Source of the DNA: Arcticibacter svalbardensis MN12-7
Lineage (GTDB): Bacteria; Bacteroidota; Bacteroidia; Sphingobacteriales; Sphingobacteriaceae
Assembly (NCBI RefSeq): GCF_000403135.1
Contig: NZ_AQPN01000084.1
Coordinates: 1 to 64,000, forward strand
Length of the DNA stretch: 64,000 bases
Direction: 5' to 3'
Part shown: positions 26,243 through 36,694 of the stretch, piece by piece
How the letters are laid out: each line of letters opens with the position of its first letter
How positions within the stretch are numbered: position 1 is the stretch's first letter
Program-made: the position numbers and the translations under genes
Notes under the pieces: model-generated
Database searches by the model: none
Seen by the model: the letters and a program-made list of their open reading frames with translations, nothing else
Told to the model about the DNA's origin: nothing

Positions 26243-26840
26243 ATGTATGAGAGTCAATTCCTCAAAAATAACATAAAATAAAACCGTTATGCTGTTTAAT
26301 CAGAAGAAAATTACAAAGAGTGATCAGGATATAATTTGGCTGTGCGCTAAAAAACAGTAAAAATCACCTTATTCGATACATCTTTACACTACGATGTGTT
26401 TCAGTATAAGACCTGTAGCGGTTTTGGATACCTCGGTTTTATATAATTCATTTCATTCTTTTTTAAGGGATACATGTGGTAATCGTATTTATAACTAAAA
26501 GGGATTTAAGTCTGATCTGAAACGCAGTTTGTTTTCTTCCAGAGCGGAGAAGGTGCGGACAAGGTGCGGAGAAGGTGCAAGTAATGTGCGATTTAATTAT
26601 GATGGAGAGATATACTGTCTCGTCCTAATATAGCTAGACTCTTGTAATTGATGGTCCTGAATTAATTATACACCTGGTGTTGATAATCCTACAATAACTA
26701 TACATGTGATTTTATAGTCCTGCAATTGTCTCGTCCTCAAATTTTATACATTTATTACTTTGTTTGTACAAATAAACGACTTAGATAAAGGCACATAATG
26801 TACTACAATCCTAAAAATATTGTTACTTAAGGGCATAGTT
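26243..26840. other. 600-bp intergenic region without a gene
   Basis: AT-rich divergent spacer between the dehydrogenase and the DUF1573 gene. It holds an 11-bp tandem repeat (26544-26587) and two copies of TGTCTCGTCCT (26616-26626, 26727-26737). No open frame of note. Confidence 0.6.
26544..26587. repeat. 11-bp tandem repeat, four units
   Basis: GCGGAGAAGGT, GCGGACAAGGT, GCGGAGAAGGT, then a degenerate GCAAGTAATGT. GC-rich purine-rich island in an otherwise AT-rich spacer. The period is close to one helical turn. Confidence 0.8.
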
Positions 26841-26871
26841 TTTGAATAGTTAATTACTTGAGTTACCTTTA
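26841..26871 (+). promoter_or_regulatory. Probable promoter of the DUF1573 gene
   Basis: TTTG (26841-26844), a 19-bp spacer and TACCTTTA (26864-26871), one base off TAnnTTTG. Same spacing as the pheA promoter. Confidence 0.6.
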
Positions 26872-26895
26872 CAAAAAGTTTATATTATAACACAC

Positions 26896-27279
26896 ATGAA
26901 AAAGCTTATAGCCTTTTGTTTAATACTATTAGGATTTATTACGGTTTCTGCAATGCGTGCAGATCAACAACCTGATTTCAAGTTTGAGAAAGAAACGAAT
27001 GACTTTGGTAAAATCCCTCAGGGAAAGCCAGTTAGTTACGAATTCAAGTTTACCAACACAGGGGATCAGCCTTTAATCATCAGCAATGTAGAATCTACTT
27101 GCGGTTGTACAGTACCTAAATACACCAGTACCCCTATTAAAAAAGGCGATACCGGCATTATTACTGTAACCTATAATGCAGCTGCTCCTGGAGCTTTCAA
27201 CAAAGCATTGACTATTAAATCAAATGCAAAAACTCCTGTAAAATACATTTACATCAAGGGAAGCGTTTCAACAAGTTAA
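26896..27279 (+). CDS. DUF1573 exported protein, 127 aa
   Basis: Signal peptide MKKLIAFCLILLGFITVSA, then one Ig-like ASPM/SPD-2/hydin-type domain: FKFEKETNDFGKIPQGKPVS, YEFKFTNTGDQPLIISNVES, TCGCTVPKYTSTPIKKGDTG, ITVTYNAAAPGAFNKALTIK. The TCGCT motif is the hallmark of DUF1573 proteins, frequent in Bacteroidota and of unknown role in the envelope. Monocistronic: own promoter upstream and terminator downstream. Confidence 0.92.
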   Translation: MKKLIAFCLILLGFITVSAMRADQQPDFKFEKETNDFGKIPQGKPVSYEFKFTNTGDQPLIISNVESTCGCTVPKYTSTPIKKGDTGIITVTYNAAAPGAFNKALTIKSNAKTPVKYIYIKGSVSTS

Positions 27280-27308
27280 TAAATATTAATAAATTTAGCT
27301 TCAAGCAT

Positions 27309-27340
27309 AAAAAAACCTCTCTTTAACAGGGAGGTTTTTT
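27309..27340 (+). terminator. Terminator after the DUF1573 gene
   Basis: AAAAAACCTCTCT, loop TTAAC, AGGGAGGTTTTTT: 13-bp stem with one G-T pair. The T-run directly abuts the aminotransferase gene, so the start of that gene must lie further down. Confidence 0.85.
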
Positions 27341-27355
27341 ATGTTTGTATATATT

Positions 27356-28594
27356 ATGCCACATATTTCAAATAAGGGGAAAGGAATGCCTGCTTCACCG
27401 ATACGCAAATTAACACCATTTGCAGAGCAGGCAAGACTACAGGGAAAGACTGTTTATCATTTAAACATAGGCCAGCCAGATATTGAAACTCCGGAAGTCA
27501 TGATGAATGCGATCAGGAATGTCGATTTCAAAGTATTGGCATATACGCAATCTGAGGGAACAATATCCTATCGGTCCAAGCTGGCAGATTATTATAACCA
27601 TGCAGGATATAATATTACTGCTGAGGATATTCTGGTTACCACTGGAGCCTCTGAAGCGATTGTTATAGCTATGCAAACCTGTCTGGATCCCGGAGATGAA
27701 ATCATTATCCCAGAGCCTTTTTATGCCAACTACAATGCATTTGCATGGATGAGCAGTGCGGTAATCAGACCTGTACTATCTCTTATGGAGAATGGATTTG
27801 CGCTACCTCCGGTTAGCGAATTTGAAAAACTGATTACTCCAAAATCAAAAGCAATCTTCATTTGTAACCCCAATAATCCTACCGGATATTTATACTCGTA
27901 TGATGAATTGGTCGAATTGAAGAAACTGTGCTTAAAATATGATCTTTACTTCTTTGTTGATGAAGCTTACCGCGAATTTTGCTACGATGGAAATACGTTT
28001 CATTCGCCTATGCATTTAGATGGTCTTGATGAGCATGTAATCGTTTTTGATAGTGTTTCAAAACGGTATAGTGCTTGTGGAGCTCGTATAGGCTGCTTTG
28101 TTACAAAAAACAAACAGGTTTTGGCTACTGCATTGAAATTTGCACAATCACGTTTAAGTCCGGGTATGGTCGATCAGATAGCGGCAGAAGCGGCTTTAGA
28201 TACACCAGATTCTTATTTTGAACTTATAAACAAGGAATATACCGAAAGACGCGATTTTCTAGTAAATTCGCTAAATAAAATGCAAGGCGTTTATTGTCCG
28301 AATCCTAAAGGTGCTTTTTATGTTGTTGCCCGCTTCCCGGTTGATGACTCAGAAAAGTTCTGCCAATGGATGCTGAAAGAATTTGAATATGACAATCAGA
28401 CAGTCATGCTGGCACCAGCAGCTGGTTTTTACAGCACAGAAGGTGCTGGAGCAGACGAAATAAGATTGGCATACGTTTTGAACAAGGAAGACTTAGCGAA
28501 AGCTATGATTTGTTTGGATAAGGGTTTAAGAGCTTATCCCGGCAGAAAATTAAGAGTCAGCCCGGCTAATGCTGCTGGAACTGTCTTTATTTAA
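27356..28594 (+). CDS. Class I/II (AspC-type) aminotransferase, 412 aa
   Basis: PLP enzyme of fold type I. Motifs: VYHLNIGQPDIETPEVMM, YTQSEGTISYRSKLADYYN, ILVTTGASEAIVIAMQTCLD, FICNPNNPTGYLYSYDELVE (Asn), YFFVDEAYREFCYDG (Asp), FDSVSKRYSACGARIGCFV with the PLP lysine in SVSKRY (~residue 239), and the substrate-carboxylate Arg in DEIRLAYVL. Start set at ATG 27356 because ATG 27341 lies at the end of a terminator T-run. Substrate not certain; aspartate, aromatic or alanine aminotransferases all look like this. Confidence 0.9.
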   Translation: MPHISNKGKGMPASPIRKLTPFAEQARLQGKTVYHLNIGQPDIETPEVMMNAIRNVDFKVLAYTQSEGTISYRSKLADYYNHAGYNITAEDILVTTGASEAIVIAMQTCLDPGDEIIIPEPFYANYNAFAWMSSAVIRPVLSLMENGFALPPVSEFEKLITPKSKAIFICNPNNPTGYLYSYDELVELKKLCLKYDLYFFVDEAYREFCYDGNTFHSPMHLDGLDEHVIVFDSVSKRYSACGARIGCFVTKNKQVLATALKFAQSRLSPGMVDQIAAEAALDTPDSYFELINKEYTERRDFLVNSLNKMQGVYCPNPKGAFYVVARFPVDDSEKFCQWMLKEFEYDNQTVMLAPAAGFYSTEGAGADEIRLAYVLNKEDLAKAMICLDKGLRAYPGRKLRVSPANAAGTVFI

Positions 28595-28607
28595 AAATTT
28601 TATATAC

Positions 28608-28973
28608 GGGGCCGACCGGAATTGACAGGATGGTAGCAGGTATGTAAGCATGCAGCGCGTTGTGAGACTAGCGCTTAAATCTGAACTCTCAAAACCACAA
28701 TTGGCGAAAATAACTACGCCTTAGCTGCCTAATTTAGAATTAGCTTAGCTTTTGTCCCGCTGGTATTCTGTTCTGTTTAATCAGCATATGGGGCATCGTT
28801 CAACAGAACTGGTCTGATAAGAGGTGTGATTACCGGACAAGATAAAACACCTAAGGAAGACGGTACAGGCACTCGGTCAGCCTTCCCCTTCTCTACAATT
28901 AAATGACAGATACGCATGTAGAAAGCATAATTTGTTCCATGTTTGGACGAGGGTTCGAATCCCTCCGGCTCCA
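28608..28973 (+). ncRNA. ssrA: tmRNA (trans-translation RNA)
   Basis: 5' end GGGGCCGACCGGAATTGACA and 3' end GGGTTCGAATCCCTCCGGCT pair as the tRNA-like acceptor and T-arm (GGGGCCG with CGGCTCC, discriminator A). The tag frame runs from GGC 28703 to TAA 28732: GENNYALAA, preceded by the charged Ala; the LAA ending is the usual protease signal. The CCA is not encoded. Rescues ribosomes on broken mRNAs with SmpB. 13 bp after the aminotransferase stop. Confidence 0.97.
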
Positions 28974-28997
28974 CGAGTTATGTTTTAAAGAACATCA

Positions 28998-29032
28998 AAA
29001 AACGCTGTAAATGAACAATTTACAGCGTTTTT
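28998..29032 (+). terminator. tmRNA terminator
   Basis: AAAAACGCTGTAAAT (28998-29012), 5-base loop, ATTTACAGCGTTTTT (29018-29032): perfect 15-bp stem ending in T5, 24 bp past the tmRNA 3' end. Confidence 0.9.
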
Positions 29033-29781
29033 GTTTATAGTCCTATGCAAATAAAACCAAATAATCGCATTCTTCTGGTGACCTATTGGTAACCTGCACG
29101 ATTTCAAATGATAATCCTTTATAATTAAGAATTAAATTTTTTACATAGTATAACAAACAGAAATTAGCATCTCGAAACTCCAGGAGCTAAAGAAACAGGT
29201 AGAAAAGTATTTAATATTAAATCTAAAGCATATAGGTGAGGTGTACCACTATATATATGCAGTTGACTATGATAGAAAAGGAACCAACATCAGGTTGTTT
29301 GAAATCCTTAATCCGAAGATAATAATCAATCTATCAGTTTCGGCTCATATACCATCAAAATGATGATATACAGTTGATAGAGCGTAGAACTTGCTGGATA
29401 TAATGAGGTATTTAGAGCAAATGTTTTTGATTTATAACAAATATTACCGTAATTCGTTAAACCGATTTAGTTACCCTTTGCAAAACCTGATTTATTCTTA
29501 ATAATAGAATTTATAATACCTTCTTTCTTGTTTTTTGATAAAAAATTAAATTCTTAAATTCATTTTGGTGGTTTATTGGGATAAAAAATAAGATTAAAAA
29601 TATACGGTATAAATTCCTAATGAAATAGGGCTTAGCCGGAAATTAAATTTTAAATGATGATACCTATTCCACGACACTCCCAAAAGGATCAGAAGGAGAA
29701 CAAATGGGAAAGACCTTAAAAGTACTGAAGAATAAACATACAGGTTAATTTAAGATGTGCAATTTTTAATAAAAAAAATAA
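29033..29781. other. 750-bp AT-rich region without a supported gene
   Basis: Between tmRNA and the lyase gene. All frames are short and broken. A stretch at 29170-29330 has a faint coding look (LQELKKQVEKYLILNLKHIG in one frame) but soon stops. 3' flanks of tmRNA are common integration sites, so this may be the scar of a lost element; I find no repeat of the tmRNA 3' end in the window to prove it. Confidence 0.45.
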
Positions 29782-32598
29782 ATGAAAATACTATTCGTTA
29801 TTGTTGGCCTCATACTGAGTAACATGGTTCAGGCACAATTTAAGTTTCCGGAAAAGATTGAGCGCAGTCATCCACGGTTAATGTCTCCCGATATTACCAA
29901 AGAACAGATTCTTCAGGAAATTAAAAATTCTCCAGAAGTTAAAAATGCGTATGGAAAATTTAAAAGTCGGATAGCTGGATATGTGAAGCAATATGAAACC
30001 GATCCGGAGTGGATGGCTTCACGTTTGCAAATGTATTGGAAAAGCCATGCCACTGATGTTTTTATAAAAGGCGAATTTTATTCACATGCAGAAGGAAAGG
30101 CTCCAGTTCCAACAGTGCGTTTTACGGGAAGCAGGGATAATATTTGCAACTATAATATGCCAAGTACTGAAGATGTTTTACCTTATATGGACGACGAAAG
30201 AGGTTTGTGGGTACAAAACAAAACAACGAAAAAATGGGAGTGGGCGGAACAATCAAAAACCGGTAGAGTTGTAGAAAATATCAACCAAAGGATAATGGAG
30301 TATGCAAGGGATGCCGCATTGGTTTATTTTATTGAAGGAGATACCCGATATGCTAAATTTGCTACCCACCTATTTGATGTGTACATGCATGGCATCTATT
30401 ATCGAAATGTCCCTTATGATATAGAGCATGGAAATATACAGAACTTGGTCGGATATACCTCATTTCAGGTAATAAAAGAAGGAGTAGTAGATCCTTTAGC
30501 CAGTTGTTACGATTATTTATATGGTTATTTAAAAGAAAATGCCAAGGATGAAATACCTATTTATAGTACATCTTTTAAAAAGATGGCTGAACAGATTATT
30601 AAAAATGGGGTGCCAGATAACAATTGGAATTTAATACAGGCAAACATCGTTCTTCAGGTGGCATTTATTTTGGAAGATGATAGTAAATATGAAGATGGAA
30701 GAGGTTGCCAGTATTACTTGGATAGGATATTTAATAAAACGGAAGCGCGGCAGTGGGGAATTACAAAGCTTTTAAATCAAGGCTATGATCCACATAATGG
30801 TATTTGGGAAGAATGTGCTGGATACAGTATGGGAGTAACAAAAGATTTTACAAGTCTTATGATTACAATTCAAGATGCGGTGAACATTGATATTTTACCT
30901 GATATGCCTGTGCTTCCTAAAGCAGTTAATGTATTGCCTCAATATATGTTCCCCAATAAATATGTTGTTGCTTTTGGTGATACACATTATGGTAAAGTAA
31001 GTCCCGAGGCGATATTTAATATGGTGAGAAATGCCCGGAAATTTGGTAAAGCAGATCAGGAGAAGAAATATACCGCTATGGCACTCATGATAAATAATGC
31101 CAATGGTGATTCAATAGACCAGAATAGAAGGTCAAGAAATGCTTTCATGTCTCTTTTGACAGGTAATGGGACTGTTCTGGATAGAAATATACAGCCCGCA
31201 AATATTAACGATTATGTAACCCCCACTTTTTATGCACCAAATGTTAGCTGGTTGGCATTGCGTAACGGTTTCGACTCAAAACATGGTTTAATGATTTCAC
31301 AGGCAGGCTCATTGGGTAATCACATGCATTCCAATGGCATTGCAATGGAATTATATGGTAAAAATTATGTTTTGGGAGTGGAGGGAGGTCGTGGTTCAAG
31401 TTATTTTCAACCGGATTATCTCGAGTATTATTCCCAGTTTCCGGCACACAATACCGTATCTGTTAATGGGATATCACAATATAAGGCAATGAAAAGTGAG
31501 CAGCCTTTTAAGATGAATGCGGTATATCCTCAGTCTGAGCGAAAAACAGGATATTATCCTGGAATTTCATTTTCAGATCTTTATTTCCTGGAACCCAAAA
31601 CAAATGCCGATCAAACCCGCTTAATGGGTGTTGTTAGAACGGGTAAAACATCGGGTTACTATATTGATATATTCCGTTCAAAATGTAAGGCTGGAAATGA
31701 CAAATACCATGATTATTTTTACCATAACATAGGTCAGAAACTTACCTTATCCGACACAAAAAATGAACTGCTAGCTTTAAGCCCAAGCAAACAATTATCA
31801 TCTGCTGAAGGAGATATTAAGGCATACGATTATATATCGGATAAAGAATCGGTAAAGACGGATCAGGATTTTAGGGCCACCTTTGAATTGAACATACCTG
31901 GCGAAGAAAGGGTAAGCATGAATATGTGGATGAGAGGTGATGTTAACCGCGAAATATTTAAAGTCAAAACACCTCACTCTGAAGCTATGCGTGACGCAAT
32001 GATTCCAAATGATATTGCAAAAATGCCTCTTTTAACAACCATAGTGCGTAACAATGGTGAAGCATGGAAACATCCATTTGTTGCAGTATATGAACCGACA
32101 ACCGAAAGTGAACCAGCAACCATAAAAAACATCACATCATTTAAGGCAAATGGAGCTTCCGATGCTTTTGTTGGACTCAAAATTGAAAGTTTATCTAATC
32201 GGACGGATTACATCTTTTCTTCCGACACTTTTACACCCTGTACCTTTCAGAATATTTCATTTAGCGGAACTTTTGGTATAGTAACAAAAGAGCTGGATAA
32301 AACCACGCTATTTCTTGGATCAGGCAACGCGATTAAAAATGAAGGCTATTCAATTAAAGTAAAGGAAAATGGCTCAAGTTCGGCAACGCTAGAATATAAT
32401 AGTAATACGATACACCTTACCACTGATTCAACCATTGTTTTAACAATTCCAGATAAATATAAAAAAGGAGAAATTGTTCTTTGTTATGGATCAAGCGAGA
32501 TAAAAGGAGAACGCCAAAAAGACCAGGGGATTGAAAGTGTTAGATTTACCGTACCAGCCATTCCCTATCAAGAGGTAAAAGTGAAAATAAAAAAATAG
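29782..32598 (+). CDS. Heparinase II/III-type polysaccharide lyase, 938 aa
   Basis: Signal peptide MKILFVIVGLILSNMVQAQ. An alpha/alpha-toroid domain follows (about residues 100-400; WNLIQANIVLQVAFIL, GYDPHNGIWEECAGYSMGVT), then the heparinase II/III beta-sandwich core: GLMISQAGSLGNHMHSNGIA, MELYGKNYVLGVEGG, YYSQFPAHNTVSVNGIS (His-Asn), and a C-terminal beta domain to residue 938. Members cleave uronic-acid polysaccharides by beta-elimination in the periplasm or outside; substrate (heparin/heparan, alginate, other) not decidable by eye. Lone gene with no SusC/D partner or sulfatase near it, and flanked by tmRNA and IS relics, which suggests horizontal gain. Confidence 0.88.
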   Translation: MKILFVIVGLILSNMVQAQFKFPEKIERSHPRLMSPDITKEQILQEIKNSPEVKNAYGKFKSRIAGYVKQYETDPEWMASRLQMYWKSHATDVFIKGEFYSHAEGKAPVPTVRFTGSRDNICNYNMPSTEDVLPYMDDERGLWVQNKTTKKWEWAEQSKTGRVVENINQRIMEYARDAALVYFIEGDTRYAKFATHLFDVYMHGIYYRNVPYDIEHGNIQNLVGYTSFQVIKEGVVDPLASCYDYLYGYLKENAKDEIPIYSTSFKKMAEQIIKNGVPDNNWNLIQANIVLQVAFILEDDSKYEDGRGCQYYLDRIFNKTEARQWGITKLLNQGYDPHNGIWEECAGYSMGVTKDFTSLMITIQDAVNIDILPDMPVLPKAVNVLPQYMFPNKYVVAFGDTHYGKVSPEAIFNMVRNARKFGKADQEKKYTAMALMINNANGDSIDQNRRSRNAFMSLLTGNGTVLDRNIQPANINDYVTPTFYAPNVSWLALRNGFDSKHGLMISQAGSLGNHMHSNGIAMELYGKNYVLGVEGGRGSSYFQPDYLEYYSQFPAHNTVSVNGISQYKAMKSEQPFKMNAVYPQSERKTGYYPGISFSDLYFLEPKTNADQTRLMGVVRTGKTSGYYIDIFRSKCKAGNDKYHDYFYHNIGQKLTLSDTKNELLALSPSKQLSSAEGDIKAYDYISDKESVKTDQDFRATFELNIPGEERVSMNMWMRGDVNREIFKVKTPHSEAMRDAMIPNDIAKMPLLTTIVRNNGEAWKHPFVAVYEPTTESEPATIKNITSFKANGASDAFVGLKIESLSNRTDYIFSSDTFTPCTFQNISFSGTFGIVTKELDKTTLFLGSGNAIKNEGYSIKVKENGSSSATLEYNSNTIHLTTDSTIVLTIPDKYKKGEIVLCYGSSEIKGERQKDQGIESVRFTVPAIPYQEVKVKIKK

Positions 32599-32821
32599 GT
32601 AATATTTGTCGAACAGGGTTTCCCCGCTCTGCTTGAATGCTACCCGGTCAATCTGGCCCATCTTTTTAGAGTGCTCCGCATTCTTGCCCCGCGAAGTATT
32701 CATCGGGCTCAGTTTGATCTTGTTCGTGGCATTCTTAAGGCTGACAATGACCTGTCTGGAATTACTAAATTTGACTGGAGGAAATTTGAAAGACAGATTT
32801 AAATAAATTAAATTTGATATT
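32599..32821 (-). other. Unrecognised coding-like remnant between lyase and IS relic
   Basis: On the minus strand, from ~32800 to ~32606, a protein-like reading is seen: SNSRQVIVSLKNATNKIKLS, PMNTSRGKNAEHSKKMGQID, RVAFKQSGETLFDKYY. It has the look of a real N- or mid-protein piece (basic, balanced codons) but runs on into the AT-rich end of the lyase gene. Family not recognised; probably part of a mobile element. Confidence 0.3.
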
Positions 32822-33001
32822 TTGAATAAACAAATGTTTGATGACTCCTTTAAAACGATGGCTGTAGAATTAACGCATGCCAAGGGATCAGTTAAAGAGG
32901 TAGCCGATGATGAATTAGCTAAAGACAATGAGATCAAAAGTGAGGGTGTTGGAATTGCTGGAGCACGAACAACACAATGGGATAGATTCGAGAAACTTTG
33001 A
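32822..33001 (+). pseudogene. IS3-family transposase OrfA relic
   Basis: Reads MFDDSFKTMAVELTHAKGSV and KEVADDELAKDNEIKSEG, then drifts into non-transposase sequence and stops at 33001. The first ~35 residues match the helix-turn-helix start of IS3-type OrfA proteins (YDxSFKxxAVEL...GSVxEVA). OrfB and the rest of OrfA are missing, and no terminal inverted repeats were seen. Confidence 0.6.
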
Positions 33002-33116
33002 AAGATGGCTACTAACAATGAATTACAAAGACTTACAAAATATCCTACAGATACTACAAAACGACTTTTTGAAAGAACATTGCAAGGCTCTGATTAATTT
33101 CGCCACAATACTTTAG
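32928..33116 (+). CDS. Doubtful small protein, 62 aa
   Basis: Frame MRSKVRVLELLEHEQHNGID, SRNFERWLLTMNYKDLQNIL, QILQNDFLKEHCKALINF overlaps the transposase relic in another frame. It has a coherent helical pattern and may be the fragment of an unknown gene joined to the IS relic. A further 38-codon frame (33125-33241, MFIALTRYPNPTFAYIKIKI and on) ends right at the terminator. No family recognised for either. Confidence 0.25.
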   Translation: MRSKVRVLELLEHEQHNGIDSRNFERWLLTMNYKDLQNILQILQNDFLKEHCKALINFATIL

Positions 33117-33239
33117 GCAAATACATGTTCATAGCCTTAACCCGGTATCCTAACCCTACTTTTGCTTATATTAAAATTAAAATCAAATTGACGGAATATG
33201 ATAAAAGTGATGTTAAGGATGAAATGTATACTGAAAAGT

Positions 33240-33272
33240 AAAGGCCTTTGAGATAATCTCAAAAGCCTTTTT
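33240..33272. terminator. Hairpin terminator downstream of katG and the IS relic
   Basis: AAAGGCCTTTGAGA (33240-33253) pairs with TCTCAAAAGCCTTT (33257-33270) with one mismatch, followed by TT. It lies 82 bp beyond the katG stop and can serve either direction. Confidence 0.7.
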
Positions 33273-33353
33273 ATGCTTATTGTCTAATAATTATATATTA
33301 TGTAAAATCATAAGTTGCAAAAGCTAGAATTAGACTAGCTTATTACCAACAAT

Positions 33354-35633
<2,280 letters not shown>

Positions 35634-35906
35634 TTACAAGTTTATTTATTGACCACTTTATATGTTTTGGCAATTATAAAGCACTATAAAATTATGCTAT
35701 TGAATGAAATAATCACAATCATTTATTTCTATGTTAAATAGATAATGTCTATTAGGCAAAAACCTCTATCAAAAGATATCGACTCAGTTTTTGCACCATT
35801 TCATATCTCTATTAAAAAAAATATTTATTAGCAAAAAATTAATACGTAGCTTTAAATAACTAATAATGAAACTACTGACTTAAATTCTAGCCTACACTAT
35901 TTTGAT

Positions 35907-36689
35907 ATGAAAGAAATTAAAACATCATACTTTGATTTTTTAAAAAAATCAAGAAATAGAAACGGAACTGAATTACCTGAAGTGAACGATTTAATTGAGC
36001 AATTTAATCGTGAATCAATCAGCAATCATTTTTTTCCTCATGTTTTTTATTTCAGCGATTATATACAGAATACCAACTATTTCAGACCGTTTTCAAGCAG
36101 GTATTTCCTTGGCTATACTTCTGAATTCTTATTAAAAACAGATGCCTTGTTTTTTAATAGAATGAGGGACCAAAAGGATATGGAAATTTTCGATGAGCAA
36201 ATATTTCCTGATCAAATGGCTTTTTTAGCCAATCATAAAGGTGATAAAAATGTAGAGTATACATTTATCACGAATTTCCGATTAAAAAACTATAGTGATA
36301 CGTGGTCGTCACTAGTGCAACGCACCCATTATCTTTTTAATGATCATTCCATAATGCCTGTTGCATCCATCAATTCGTTAACAGATTTTACTTATCTTAA
36401 AAATGATTTAACAATTAATCATTTAATAGAAAAATGTGAAGAATGCCACGAGAAAACTGTAATAGAAAGCAAATGTTATTACCCAAATAACAAGAGCGAC
36501 ATTTTCAGTAAACGTGAGGTAGATGTATTGAAACTGGCGAGTCAGGGAATGGGGAGTAAACAAATAGCAGATCAGTTAAATATCAGTATTCACACCATCA
36601 ATAACCACAGAAGAAATATGCTGGTAAGATCTAACTGCAAAAACTTCTTACAACTAGTAGATATTGCCGTTAAATCCGGGGTTCTTTAG
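35907..36689 (+). CDS. LuxR-type transcriptional regulator, 260 aa
   Basis: C-terminal GerE/LuxR helix-turn-helix, residues ~195-255: FSKREVDVLKLASQGMGSKQ, IADQLNISIHTINNHRRNML, VRSNCKNFLQLVDIAV. The N-terminal ~170 residues look PAS-like (HVFYFSDYIQNTNYFRPFSS, EYTFITNFRLKNYSDTWSSL), a layout common in Bacteroidota regulators; no receiver Asp, so it is not a classic response regulator. Two Cys pairs (EKCEECHE, ESKCYY) lie just before the HTH. It ends 5 bp from the end of the first eCIS cargo gene, tail to tail. A role in eCIS or katG control is possible but unproven. Confidence 0.85.
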   Translation: MKEIKTSYFDFLKKSRNRNGTELPEVNDLIEQFNRESISNHFFPHVFYFSDYIQNTNYFRPFSSRYFLGYTSEFLLKTDALFFNRMRDQKDMEIFDEQIFPDQMAFLANHKGDKNVEYTFITNFRLKNYSDTWSSLVQRTHYLFNDHSIMPVASINSLTDFTYLKNDLTINHLIEKCEECHEKTVIESKCYYPNNKSDIFSKREVDVLKLASQGMGSKQIADQLNISIHTINNHRRNMLVRSNCKNFLQLVDIAVKSGVL

Positions 36690-36694
36690 CCGGT

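Noticed and set aside
26544-26587. CRISPR array
   Set aside because: Units are 11 bp in direct contact, with no spacers and no cas genes.
28777-28974. Minus-strand 65-codon frame beginning MEPEGFEPSSKHG
   Set aside because: It is the well-known false frame opposite the tmRNA 3' half and T-arm.
28950-29781. attL/attR pair at tmRNA
   Set aside because: I looked for a repeat of the tmRNA 3' sequence GGGTTCGAATCCCTCC in the downstream 5 kb and did not find one by eye.
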